Origin: VRUE01 sp036403515
GTDB taxonomy: Bacteria; Actinomycetota; Thermoleophilia; Solirubrobacterales; 70-9
Assembly: GCA_036403515.1 (NCBI GenBank)
Contig: DASWQV010000082.1
Location: forward strand, 1-18,934
Direction of reading: 5' to 3'
DNA: 18,934 nucleotides
Numbering within the stretch: position 1 is the stretch's first letter; every line of letters starts with the position of its first letter. Below, piece by piece: positions 6,939 to 14,496 of this stretch. The notes beneath the pieces were generated by a model, which saw nothing but the letters and a program-made list of their open reading frames with translations, was not told the origin of the DNA and ran no database searches. The position numbers and the translations under genes were made by a program.

Positions 6939-7051
6939 GGCCTGCCCCGGTAGGGGTTCCGCTTAACTTTTTGGGTGGAGCGGATCCCTGCTGGCGCCGC
7001 AAGGTGGGCGCCCAAAAAGTACAAGACGCTCCACCCCTACCGGGGCAGGCC
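6939..7051. repeat. Structured intergenic element, copy B
   Basis: Outer arms 6939-6956 and 7034-7051 are a perfect 18-bp inverted repeat (GGCCTGCCCCGGTAGGGG and its complement). Inner arms 6966-6975 (ACTTTTTGGG) and 7011-7020 (CCCAAAAAGT) are a perfect 10-bp inverted repeat. TCCGCT (6958-6963) can pair with AGCGGA (6979-6984), and GGGTGGAGCG (6973-6982) with CGCTCCACCC (7027-7036), giving rival folds. It shares AACTTTTTSGG and CCSAAAAAGTACAAG with copy A while the outer arms are unrelated. It lies between convergent genes, and its right arm contains the last codons of the MBL-fold gene. Confidence 0.75.
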
Positions 7052-7885
7052 CTTTTCCTCTCGCTTGTTCCAGTACCGATTCAGGCCGCGCCATTGGTAT
7101 TGGGGCGGGACTGCTTGGAGGAGCTCTTCTGCGGTTCTAGGGCTTAGATTCTCGGCGACCATGGCTCGGTGGTGTCGCTCATAGTCCTGCTCGGAGAATT
7201 CTCGCGCCAGGTCGGCCTCTTCTCGTAGGCGCTTGCGGACCGTCTCGAGGTGTTCGATTGGGTTCTCGATGGCGCCGAAGTGGGTTAGGGCGAGGCGCTC
7301 GGGGCGCCAGGACTCGACGATCGCCAACGAGTCGAGCCATGTCTCGATATCGATGTCGGGCGGTGGGGTGGGTGGGACGATCAGTTCCGACGGTGGGATG
7401 CGGACCGCGGCGACGTCGCCGACGAAGGCCGTGCCGCTCTCCTCGTGGAAATAGCAGACGTGGTGGGAGGCATGGCCCGGGGTGTAGGCGACGCGCATGC
7501 CGAGCACGTCCTCGCCGCCGGCAAGCGGCTTCACGTTTCCCTCGGGGACCGGCACGATTTCCCCCCAGAGACGCTCCATCTGATCGCCGTAGAGCCGCTC
7601 GGCACTTGCCAGCAGCTTCGAGGGGTCGATCAGGTGCCGGGCGCCGCGCTCGTGAACGTAGACGTCGAGCTCGGGCCAGCGCCTCACCAAAGCCCCGGTC
7701 GCCGCGGCGTGGTCGAGGTGGATATGGGTGAGCAGCAGCGCCCGTGGCTGCTCGTCGCCGAGTGCCTCCAGCAGCGTGTCCATCGAGGACTGCGGGCCGG
7801 GATCGACCAGCAGGCCGTCGACCTCCCAGCAGCCGATCACGTGCTCGCGGCCGAGGTGCTTGACGTCGATGACGCGCATCGTCAT
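7037..7885 (-). CDS. MBL-fold metallo-hydrolase
   Basis: This 282-residue protein has a complete metallo-beta-lactamase metal site: His54-x-His56-x-Asp58-His59 (THIHLDHAA), His138 (TPGHASHH), Asp157 (FVGDVAA) and His202 (LTHFGA). A helical C-terminal extension (about 205-282) rich in Arg/Glu follows. The substrate is not evident; glyoxalase II-like thioesters and quorum-lactone-type substrates are both possible. The ATG at 7885 is chosen because it begins the first family strand and lies 13 bp after the stop of the upstream epimerase, implying an operon; a second ATG at 7879 is equally usable. The final KGLPR and stop codon are encoded within the right arm of structured element B. Confidence 0.85.
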   Translation of the reverse strand: MTMRVIDVKHLGREHVIGCWEVDGLLVDPGPQSSMDTLLEALGDEQPRALLLTHIHLDHAAATGALVRRWPELDVYVHERGARHLIDPSKLLASAERLYGDQMERLWGEIVPVPEGNVKPLAGGEDVLGMRVAYTPGHASHHVCYFHEESGTAFVGDVAAVRIPPSELIVPPTPPPDIDIETWLDSLAIVESWRPERLALTHFGAIENPIEHLETVRKRLREEADLAREFSEQDYERHHRAMVAENLSPRTAEELLQAVPPQYQWRGLNRYWNKREEKGLPR

Positions 7886-7898
7886 TGGCGCCGAAGGC

Positions 7899-8894
7899 TC
7901 AGGCGACCGGGTCCGGCAAACGCTCGTCGGCTTCCAGGGTCTGCCGGAAGCCCTCCTCGATGCCACGCGGCGAGTAGCCGAGCTCTCGGCCAGCCTTCTC
8001 GTAGCTGGCCCAGAAGGTGACTCCGGCGGCGGAGCTGATCAGCTCGCGCAGGTTCGGCGGCTGGCCCATCATCTTGCCCACCAGCGGCCCGATCGGGACC
8101 ATCGCCTTCATCAACGGGGTGGGCAGGGCGCGCCTCGGCGCCTTGCGGCCAGATATCTGCGCAAGGGTGTCGACCGCCGTGCGCATCGTCGCCTCGGGCC
8201 CGCTGATCACGTAGGTCTCCCCGGCCTCTCCCTTGTCGAGAGCAAGGATGATCCCGCCGGCGATGTCTTCGACGTGGGTGAGGCAGATCCCCAGGTCGGG
8301 AAAGGGCAGCAGCGGCAGCTTGCCGGAGAGGAACTGGTCCAAGAGGTCGAATAGCTGCGAGGTATCGCCGGGGCCGTAGACGCCGCCGGGCTGAACGATT
8401 GTGGCCGGCAGCCCCTGCTCAGACATCATCCGCTTGGCGATTTTGTGCGCCTCGAGCTTTGTCTCCTCGTAATAGGAGGTGAATTCCTTGCCGGGGTGCT
8501 CATAGGCCTCGTCGACGGTCTTGCCGTGCGTGTTGCCGAAGATGCCGCAAGTGGAGACGTAGACGACCCTGGCGATTTTGGCATCAAGGGCAGCCTTCAG
8601 GACCCGCTCGGTGCCTCGGACGTTTGCCTCGTACATCGCCGGATGCTGCCTGGCCGGGATCCCCACCTCATACATCGCCGCGGCATGGATCACGGCGTCG
8701 CAACCTTCCATGCCGCCGCCGATCGCCTCGGTGTCGCCGAGATCGCCGCTGACCAGCTCGCAACCGAGCTCGCTGAGCTTCGTGGCTTTGGCGGGTGTCC
8801 GGACCAGGCAAGCCACGGCATCGCCACGCTCGCGCAGCTGGCGCACGACCTCGCCGCCGATGAAGCCCGTCCCTCCGGTGATGAAGACCTTCAC
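7899..8894 (-). CDS. NAD(P)-dependent epimerase/dehydratase (extended SDR)
   Basis: This 331-residue extended short-chain dehydrogenase/reductase has the nucleotide-binding GGTGFIG at residues 7-13, VIHAAA (68-73), the catalytic Tyr142-x3-Lys146 (YYEETK) and PGGVYGPGD. It resembles dihydroflavonol-4-reductase or hopanoid-associated sugar epimerase types, but the substrate is unknown. The GTG start places KVFITGGTGFIG at the very N-terminus and lies 7 nt after TAGGCT on the minus strand. It is the first gene of a two-gene unit with the MBL-fold hydrolase and is divergent from hflX, with a 46-bp gap. Confidence 0.87.
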   Translation of the reverse strand: MKVFITGGTGFIGGEVVRQLRERGDAVACLVRTPAKATKLSELGCELVSGDLGDTEAIGGGMEGCDAVIHAAAMYEVGIPARQHPAMYEANVRGTERVLKAALDAKIARVVYVSTCGIFGNTHGKTVDEAYEHPGKEFTSYYEETKLEAHKIAKRMMSEQGLPATIVQPGGVYGPGDTSQLFDLLDQFLSGKLPLLPFPDLGICLTHVEDIAGGIILALDKGEAGETYVISGPEATMRTAVDTLAQISGRKAPRRALPTPLMKAMVPIGPLVGKMMGQPPNLRELISSAAGVTFWASYEKAGRELGYSPRGIEEGFRQTLEADERLPDPVA

Positions 8895-8901
8895 GGTGCG
8901 A

Positions 8902-8907
8902 AGCCTA
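8902..8907 (-). promoter_or_regulatory. Putative -10 hexamer TAGGCT, epimerase-MBL unit
   Basis: Read on the minus strand, TAGGCT lies 7 nt before GTG 8894. It shares the 46-bp divergent gap with the hflX hexamer. Confidence 0.4.
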
Positions 8908-8926
8908 TCTGGACAATGGCCACCCC

Positions 8927-8932
8927 TACAAT
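8927..8932 (+). promoter_or_regulatory. Putative -10 hexamer TACAAT, hflX
   Basis: TACAAT is close to the bacterial consensus TATAAT and lies 8 nt before GTG 8941. No clear -35 lies at the right distance. Confidence 0.45.
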
Positions 8933-8940
8933 CGGACGAC

Positions 8941-10272
8941 GTGGAACGATCGAGAAACGGACGCAAGGCGGAAAGCGGCCATCGGGCCAACGGGGCCGGC
9001 GTCTCCAATCCCCGTGCCCGTCAGCGCGCCCTTGCGATCGGCATCACGAGCGGCCAGGAGGAGGGGGATCCACTCGCCGAGTTGAAGGAGCTGCTTCGCA
9101 CCGCCGGCGTCGCGACAGCCGGCGAGGCGGTGCAGCAACGGGAGAAACCCGATCCCGACCGCTACGTCGGTCGCGGCAAGCTGACCGAGATAAAGGAGCA
9201 GATCGCAGCTTGCGATGCCAACCTGATCGCCTGCGACGACGAGCTGGCGCCGCGCCAGGAGCGCAACCTGGAGGAGGCGCTGGGCGTGCCGGTGATCGAC
9301 CGCACGGCGGTGATCCTCGACATCTTCGCCGACCACGCCCATTCCGCAGAGGGCAAGCTGCAGGTCGAGCTGGCTCAGCTGGAATACAACATGGCCCGCA
9401 TGCGGGGTCTCTGGACCCACCTCGAGCGCCTCGGCGCCGGCCGCATGGACGGCGGCATCGGCACCAGGGGGCCCGGCGAGAGCCAGATCGAGACCGACCG
9501 CCGCCTGGCTCGCAATCGGATCGCGGCGCTGCGGCGCCGCCTGGTCCGGCTCGAGCGCAACCGCGGGGTGATGCGGGCACGGCGGGAAGGCTCCTCGCTG
9601 CCCCGGATCGCGCTTGCCGGCTACACCAACGCCGGCAAGTCGACCCTGCTCAACGCGCTGACGGGCAGCGAGAACGGGGTTGGAGTGGGGGACCAGCTTT
9701 TCCACACCCTCGACCCGACCACCCGCAACATCGAGCTCTCCGCCCGCGACTACCTGTTGACCGACACCGTCGGCTTCATCGAGAAGCTGCCGCACCAACT
9801 GGTCGAGGCCTTCAAGGCGACGCTGGAGGAGACCGTGCTTGCCGACCTGATCCTCCACGTGGTCGACGCCTCCTCGTCGGAGCAGCGCCAGCTGGCTGAC
9901 ATGCGGGCGGTCGACGAAGTTCTGGAGGAGATCGGCGCCGGCGAGGGACCGCGGCTGCTCGCCCTCAACAAGGCGGACCTGTTGAGCGAGGAGGAGCACA
10001 AAGAGGTGCAACTGCGCCATCCGGACGCGGCGCTGGTCTCCGCCCTCGATGGCTCCGGGCTCGATCGGCTGCGCGAGAAGGTCGAGGCGGCCTTCGAGGA
10101 CACGCTGGCAGAGGTCGAGCTGCTGATTCCCTACGCCGAAGGCGGCCGCCTGCACGAGCTGCACGAGGTCGCCGGCGATCTCGTGCGCACCGAGCGCGAC
10201 GACGGCGTGCTAGTCCGGGCCAAAGTTCCAGTCTCCGACCTGCACCGCTTCGACGATCTCGCGGTCGTCTAG
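8941..10272 (+). CDS. hflX: Ribosome-associated GTPase HflX
   Basis: This 443-residue protein has the HflX N-terminal domain (VGRGKLTEIKE, LIACDDELAPRQERNLE, VIDRTAVILDIFADHA), the glycine-rich linker GGIGTRGPGESQIETD (171-186), then the G domain: G1 GYTNAGKS (227-234), G3 DTVGF (275-279) and G4 NKAD (343-346), with G5 near VSAL. HflX binds the 50S subunit and splits or rescues stalled ribosomes, often under stress. miaA-dapF-hflX proximity is common in actinobacteria. The GTG start is chosen because it follows TACAAT by 8 nt and sits just inside the divergent gap; the N-terminal 30 residues are basic and poorly conserved. Confidence 0.95.
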   Translation: MERSRNGRKAESGHRANGAGVSNPRARQRALAIGITSGQEEGDPLAELKELLRTAGVATAGEAVQQREKPDPDRYVGRGKLTEIKEQIAACDANLIACDDELAPRQERNLEEALGVPVIDRTAVILDIFADHAHSAEGKLQVELAQLEYNMARMRGLWTHLERLGAGRMDGGIGTRGPGESQIETDRRLARNRIAALRRRLVRLERNRGVMRARREGSSLPRIALAGYTNAGKSTLLNALTGSENGVGVGDQLFHTLDPTTRNIELSARDYLLTDTVGFIEKLPHQLVEAFKATLEETVLADLILHVVDASSSEQRQLADMRAVDEVLEEIGAGEGPRLLALNKADLLSEEEHKEVQLRHPDAALVSALDGSGLDRLREKVEAAFEDTLAEVELLIPYAEGGRLHELHEVAGDLVRTERDDGVLVRAKVPVSDLHRFDDLAVV

Positions 10273-10275
10273 GGT
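10270..10275 (+). promoter_or_regulatory. Putative -10 hexamer TAGGGT overlapping the hflX stop, dut
   Basis: The first three bases are the hflX stop codon. The hexamer lies 7 nt before GTG 10283. Confidence 0.4.
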
Positions 10276-10282
10276 TCGGGCC

Positions 10283-10714
10283 GTGGAGCTCCCGGTCTTC
10301 AGGCTGAACGACGACGCCGTGCTGCCGACGCGCGCGCACGAGGGCGACGCGGGCTTGGACCTCTACGCCTGTGAGACCGCGCACATCGGGCCGGGCGAGC
10401 GTTGGAGCGTCGGAACGGGGGTCGCGGTCGAGATTCCCGGCGGACACGCGGGGCTGGTCCTACCTCGCTCGGGCCTGGCCAAGAAGCACGGCATCACCCT
10501 GGTCAACGCGCCCGGGCTGATCGACGCCGGATACCGCGGCGAGCTGCGAATACTGCTGCTCAACACCGACCCGGCTGACATCTTCAGAGTCGAGCCTGGC
10601 GACCGCATCGCCCAACTGGTGGTCTCGCCGATCCTGCTTGCCGAGCCGGTCGAGGCCACGGTACTGGCCGAGTCGGCCCGCGGCGACAGCGGCTTCGGCT
10701 CCAGCGGCCGCTAG
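10283..10714 (+). CDS. dut: dUTP diphosphatase
   Basis: This 143-residue trimeric-type dUTPase shows all five motifs: I DAGLDLYA (22-29), II PRSGLAKKHGI (61-71), III NAPGLIDAGYRGEL (75-88), IV DRIAQLVV (107-114) and V RGDSGFGSSG (133-142). Motif V has Asp-Ser where RGxGGFGSTG is usual. It hydrolyses dUTP to dUMP, keeping uracil out of DNA and feeding dTMP synthesis. The GTG start lies 7 nt after TAGGGT and 10 bp after the hflX stop. The TAG stop overlaps the gatD stop on the opposite strand within one CTAG. Confidence 0.95.
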   Translation: MELPVFRLNDDAVLPTRAHEGDAGLDLYACETAHIGPGERWSVGTGVAVEIPGGHAGLVLPRSGLAKKHGITLVNAPGLIDAGYRGELRILLLNTDPADIFRVEPGDRIAQLVVSPILLAEPVEATVLAESARGDSGFGSSGR

Positions 10715-11448
10715 GACGCGAGGGCGGCCCGCCGGGCCGACTCGTGGGCCGCCCGCTCGAGGCTGTCGTCGATCGGATCGAGCCGTGGTCGGCTGCCGTA
10801 GCGGCGCTCCAGCGCCTCCGAGATGAGGTGATCGGCGAGCCAGGCGTTCTTGGGCAGCAGCGGGCCGTGCAGGTAGGTGCCGATCAGGCTGTCGCGCCGG
10901 ACTCCCTCGAGTCCGTCCTCGCCGTTGTTGCCAAAGCCCTCGAGCACGCGACCGAGCGGCCGGGCATCGGGGCCCAGAAGGGTGCGCCCGCCGTGGTTCT
11001 CGAAGCCGGCCACAGTCCGCGGCCCATCGCCGAGATCGACCTCGATCGCGACGTTGCCGATCAGGCGCGGCCCCGGCTTGCGGGTCGTCTCCAGGTCAAC
11101 CAGGCCGAGGCCGGGCAGGCGCTCTTCGCCGAGCTCGTAGCTGTGGCCGAGCAGCTGGTAGCCGCCGCAGACCGCCAGCACGACGGCGCCGTCTCCGGCC
11201 GCGGCCGCGAGCGCCTCGCGCTTGCTCTCGACCATGTCGGCGGCGACGGCCCGCTGGTCTCGGTCCTGGCCGCCACCGATGTAGATCAGGTCGTGGGCGC
11301 CGGGATCGAAGCGAGCGCCTGGCCCGGCCGCCGCGTATTCGAAGCCGATCCCCCGCCACTCACAGCGTCGCTGCAGGAAGATGATGTTGCCGCGGTCGGC
11401 GTAGATGTTCATCTGCTCGGGGTAGAGGGCGAGCAATCGCAGCTCCAT
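10711..11448 (-). CDS. gatD: Lipid II isoglutaminyl synthase, glutaminase subunit GatD
   Basis: This 245-residue class I (CobB/CobQ-like) glutamine amidotransferase has the nucleophile Cys94 in AVCGGYQLLG, His194 in GTYLHGPLLPKN, Arg128 in GPRLIGN and the oxyanion region YIGGGQDRDQ. It releases ammonia from glutamine for MurT, which amidates the alpha-carboxyl of D-Glu in lipid II. The ATG overlaps the stop of the preceding methyltransferase in TGATG, so translation is probably coupled. murT lies two genes upstream in the same operon. The stop codon overlaps that of dut tail-to-tail, leaving no room for a separate terminator. Confidence 0.92.
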   Translation of the reverse strand: MELRLLALYPEQMNIYADRGNIIFLQRRCEWRGIGFEYAAAGPGARFDPGAHDLIYIGGGQDRDQRAVAADMVESKREALAAAAGDGAVVLAVCGGYQLLGHSYELGEERLPGLGLVDLETTRKPGPRLIGNVAIEVDLGDGPRTVAGFENHGGRTLLGPDARPLGRVLEGFGNNGEDGLEGVRRDSLIGTYLHGPLLPKNAWLADHLISEALERRYGSRPRLDPIDDSLERAAHESARRAALAS

Positions 11449-12179
11449 CAGATCTCCCTTTCGAAAAGGACGACCGTTGAGCCGACATGGGCCTCCGTGG
11501 CCGGGATCTGGCGACGGCCGGCCGGCCGCAGGCCAACCTCCAGCGCCTCCTCTTCAAGCATCTCGGCGGAGAGAACCCGCAACTCGACCTGATTCAGCTC
11601 ATCGCTCATGTTGCCGTCCGGATCGACCGTCTGTCGCAGGCGCCGCAGGACGATCGAGTCGCCATCGACAGCCGGCTCCAAGGGCAGGCTCGAGTAGATC
11701 CACCCTTCTACCTGGCGCACGTCGGGCAGCGGCGGCAGGGCGCCCTCGGGAAAATCGACGGGCATCTCCTCGACGATCGCAAAGGCGGCGCGCGCGCCGG
11801 GCCTCATGTTGTGAAGCGCACAGGCGAGGCAGGCGATCCGCGCCTCGCGGTCGTCCAGCAGCTGGATCAACTGCATCGGCGCCAGCACGAGGCCGAAGCG
11901 GGTGGTGAAGAGGTCGAACTCACGCACGTCGCTGTGCTCCGCGTCGGCACTGTTTCCCAAGCCCCGTTCCCAGACCGCTTCGACCAGCTCGAGGTCGCGG
12001 TCGAGGCCGATCACGAGGTGGGCGCCGCGCTGGGCCAGGTGCAGAGTCACCCGCCCGGCGCCGCAGCCGAGCTCCATGATCGCCTCTTCCTCGCCAAGCG
12101 AGTCGGCGAGCTCCTCCCAGAGGGGGAGGTCGGCGGCGTAGCCGCCGCACTCGACTTCGTGCCAGATCAGCTCGCTCAA
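11448..12179 (-). CDS. Class I SAM-dependent methyltransferase between murT and gatD
   Basis: This 243-residue protein has SAM-binding motif I IMELGCGAGR (34-43), the acidic motif II end VIGLDRD, and a post-I segment FGLVLAPMQLIQLL. The C-terminal half (about 140-243) has a beta-rich pattern with many Glu/Asp. The substrate is unknown. It is wedged between murT and gatD: its TTG start overlaps the murT stop (TTGA) and its stop overlaps the gatD start (TGATG), so all three are likely translated together. A role in modifying a cell-wall precursor or a partner protein is inference only. The TTG start is favoured by this overlap and by SELIWHEVECGGY resembling methyltransferase N-termini. Confidence 0.82.
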   Translation of the reverse strand: MSELIWHEVECGGYAADLPLWEELADSLGEEEAIMELGCGAGRVTLHLAQRGAHLVIGLDRDLELVEAVWERGLGNSADAEHSDVREFDLFTTRFGLVLAPMQLIQLLDDREARIACLACALHNMRPGARAAFAIVEEMPVDFPEGALPPLPDVRQVEGWIYSSLPLEPAVDGDSIVLRRLRQTVDPDGNMSDELNQVELRVLSAEMLEEEALEVGLRPAGRRQIPATEAHVGSTVVLFEREI

Positions 12180-13585
12180 CGCCAGAACTCCTCGGCGAGA
12201 CCGCGGTCGGAGAGCAGCTTGCGCAGCTCGAGCAGGGCCGTATAGGTGGGCAGGGCAAAGAGGCGCTCCGAGGCGGAGGAGACAGCCCGGTCGAGCGAGG
12301 CGCCGATCTCCGGCACGACCTCGATCGCCTCGGCCGGCCAGCCGGCGTATTTCAGCCGCAGCGCCATCTCCGGCGCTCGCGTGCCGGTACAGGTGACGCG
12401 CCGTACGGCGCCCTCCAGCAGCTCGAAATCCGCGTCCCAGATCCAGGAGACATCGCGCCCGTCGGCGATCCGATCGTTGAGCCCGATCCAGAGGTCGAGT
12501 CCACACTCGCCGCTCTCGAGCGACAGCGTGCGCAGAACCTCGTTGGCCCCGGCGGGGTTCTTGATCAGCAGGATCGAAAGCCGCCTGTCGGCGATCTCGA
12601 TCGTCTCGACCCGGCCGAATGCCGCTCTCATGCCGGTCAGGGCGTGACAGATCCGCGCCGGCGCGATACCGAGCTCGATCGCGGCGGCCACGGCCGCGAG
12701 TGCGTTGTAGACGTTGTACAGGCCGGGCAGCGGCAGCTCCAGGCTGAGCTCGCCGCGAGGGGTGCGCAGGGTCACCAGCGAGCCGTCCATGCCGCGCAAC
12801 TCGATCGCCGTCGCCGCGACTGCCGGCGCCGGGCGCTCGCTGCCGCAATTGGCACAGGAGTAATGGCCGAGATGGCCGACGAAGGCCCGCTCATAAACAT
12901 AAGGATGCCCACAGCGCCGGCAGTGCTTGGCGTCGAATGCGTGCTGGAGCTCCGGCAGCGCCTGCGAGGCATCCTCGATGCCGAAGTAGGCGACACCCTC
13001 GCGCGGCTCTCCCGCCTGATCACGCCCGAGATCGGCAATCGCGGGGTCGTCGGCGTTGAGGACGAAACGGCTGCGTCCTGTCCTCGCCGCGACGATCCGC
13101 GCCCAATCCTCCGCCAGGACCTCGATCTCGCCATAGCGGTCGAGCTGGTCGCGGAAGAGGTTGCCGAGCACGATCAGCGAGGGATCGAGCTGGTCTGAGA
13201 CCCGCGAAAGCCAGGCCTCGTCGACCTCAAAGAGCCCCTCGTTCCCACGCTGCTCGAGCAGCGCCGTGGCGACGCCCCAGGTCATGTTCGATCCCGCCCG
13301 GTTGTGGACCGGATGACGGTCGCCGGCCTCGAGCGCGGCGGCGATCATCCCCGCCGTCGTCGTCTTGCCGTTGGTTGCGCTGATCACGGTCGTGCCACCG
13401 TCCAGCCGCCTGCCGAGCCGACGCAGGGCCTCGGGCTCCAGCCGCAGCAGGACCCGGCCCGGCAGGGTCGTTCCGCCGCCGCGGCCGCTGGCCCGGCTGG
13501 CGGCGCCGATCGCGCGAGACACCGCCAGCTTCGCCGTAAACAGCCCGCCATTCGAGCGCCCGCCGCGCTCCTCGCCGAGTGCCAA
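12176..13585 (-). CDS. murT: Lipid II isoglutaminyl synthase, Mur ligase-like subunit MurT
   Basis: This 469-residue protein has the P-loop ATNGKTTT (70-77), the Mur ligase middle domain with NLFRDQLDRYGE, a four-cysteine zinc ribbon inserted at residues 222-247 (Cys222, Cys225, Cys244, Cys247), and the C-terminal DUF1727 domain with NPAGANEVL (343-351) and GLNDRIADGRDVSWIWDADFE. With GatD it amidates D-Glu of lipid II using ATP and glutamine. The TTG start lies 5 bp after the upstream lipid-kinase-like gene's stop and gives an N-terminus aligning with known MurT (KLAVSRAIG...TTLPGRVLLR); an internal GTG is possible but would trim that block. Confidence 0.93.
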   Translation of the reverse strand: MALGEERGGRSNGGLFTAKLAVSRAIGAASRASGRGGGTTLPGRVLLRLEPEALRRLGRRLDGGTTVISATNGKTTTAGMIAAALEAGDRHPVHNRAGSNMTWGVATALLEQRGNEGLFEVDEAWLSRVSDQLDPSLIVLGNLFRDQLDRYGEIEVLAEDWARIVAARTGRSRFVLNADDPAIADLGRDQAGEPREGVAYFGIEDASQALPELQHAFDAKHCRRCGHPYVYERAFVGHLGHYSCANCGSERPAPAVAATAIELRGMDGSLVTLRTPRGELSLELPLPGLYNVYNALAAVAAAIELGIAPARICHALTGMRAAFGRVETIEIADRRLSILLIKNPAGANEVLRTLSLESGECGLDLWIGLNDRIADGRDVSWIWDADFELLEGAVRRVTCTGTRAPEMALRLKYAGWPAEAIEVVPEIGASLDRAVSSASERLFALPTYTALLELRKLLSDRGLAEEFWR

Positions 13586-13590
13586 GGCCC

Positions 13591-14487
13591 TCAGGCTCCC
13601 GCCGCGGGCGGTACCAGGATGCTCAGCGCCCGGGGGAGTATCCGCAGGGCGACCGGAAGGTCGGTGAGGTGCTCGCCATCGGCGTAGACGGGAAACGGCC
13701 GGCTGGCGGTCAGCTCCAAACGGGGCGCTCGAAATACGCGCACCTCCTCGCCCTCCACGTGGGTGCCCTTGAAGACCTTGGCCAGGTTGGCCACGAAGCG
13801 CAGCTTGCCGACCTCGCCGATTGCGACGACGTCAAAAAGGCCGTCGTCCAGCTCGGCATCCGGCGCTATTCGCATGCCGCCTCCGTAGGTGCTGTTGTTG
13901 GCCACCGAGATCGAGTAGCCGCTGATCCGGGTTCGCTCGTTGCCGGCTGCGATCGTGAAACGCGCCGGTTTCCACCCCACCAGGGTGTGAAGGAGCGAGT
14001 AGACATAGACGAGGTTGCTGCGCAGGAAGCGGACTTCGTTGGCGAGCCGGTTGCACTCCGAGTCGAAGCCGACGCTGACGATGCCGAGGAAGCGCTTGCC
14101 GTTGGCCTCGCCGACGTCGATGCGCCGGCTCTCGCCGGCGGCGAGGACCGCGACGGCTTCGGCGGGATCGGCGGGGATTCCGAGCACCCGGGCGAGGTCG
14201 TTGCCGCGGCCCCCGGGAACGATGCCGAGCGGCGTCTCGGAACCGGCCATCGCCCCACCAACCGCGCCGAGCAGCCCATCGCCGCTGATCACCACCGGCA
14301 CCTCGGCCGCCTCGACCGCCCGCAGCGCCCGTTCGGCGCCGTCCTCGAGACCACGCGTGCGCTCGACCCGGAAGGGGATCCGCCGCGCGTCCAACTCCTG
14401 CTCAACGCGGGGAAGCAGCTTCAGGGTGCGGCCGTGAGCCGAGTGCGGGTTGACCAGCAGCGTCAGTGGCATGCCCTCGATCTCCAT
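13591..14487 (-). CDS. Diacylglycerol kinase/YegS-like lipid kinase family protein
   Basis: This protein of up to 298 residues has the DAGK catalytic fold: LLVNPHSAHGRT at the N-terminus, VVISGDGLLGAVGGAM for the nucleotide loop, LGIVPGGRGNDLARVLGIP, and C-terminal SVANNSTYGGGMRIAPDAELDDGLFDV. The family phosphorylates diacylglycerol or other lipids. The usual GGDGT is SGDGL and GTGNDF is GGRGNDL, so substrate or activity may differ; SGDG is seen in sphingosine kinases. It is the second gene of the minus-strand operon, 5 bp before murT. ATG 14487 follows a TAGGCT hexamer by 9 nt; the in-frame ATG at 14472, with GGAG upstream, is an alternative start giving MPLTLLVNPHS. Confidence 0.85.
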   Translation of the reverse strand: MEIEGMPLTLLVNPHSAHGRTLKLLPRVEQELDARRIPFRVERTRGLEDGAERALRAVEAAEVPVVISGDGLLGAVGGAMAGSETPLGIVPGGRGNDLARVLGIPADPAEAVAVLAAGESRRIDVGEANGKRFLGIVSVGFDSECNRLANEVRFLRSNLVYVYSLLHTLVGWKPARFTIAAGNERTRISGYSISVANNSTYGGGMRIAPDAELDDGLFDVVAIGEVGKLRFVANLAKVFKGTHVEGEEVRVFRAPRLELTASRPFPVYADGEHLTDLPVALRILPRALSILVPPAAGA

Positions 14488-14496
14488 TCCGCTGGC

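Noticed and set aside
3980..7051. The two structured elements as copies of one MITE
   Set aside because: The terminal arms differ completely between copies and no target duplication is visible. Shared ends are expected of a MITE; here only the core is shared.
8926..10164. Minus-strand open frame of 412 codons opposite hflX
   Set aside because: Shadow of hflX; no domain and it would cross the divergent promoter region.
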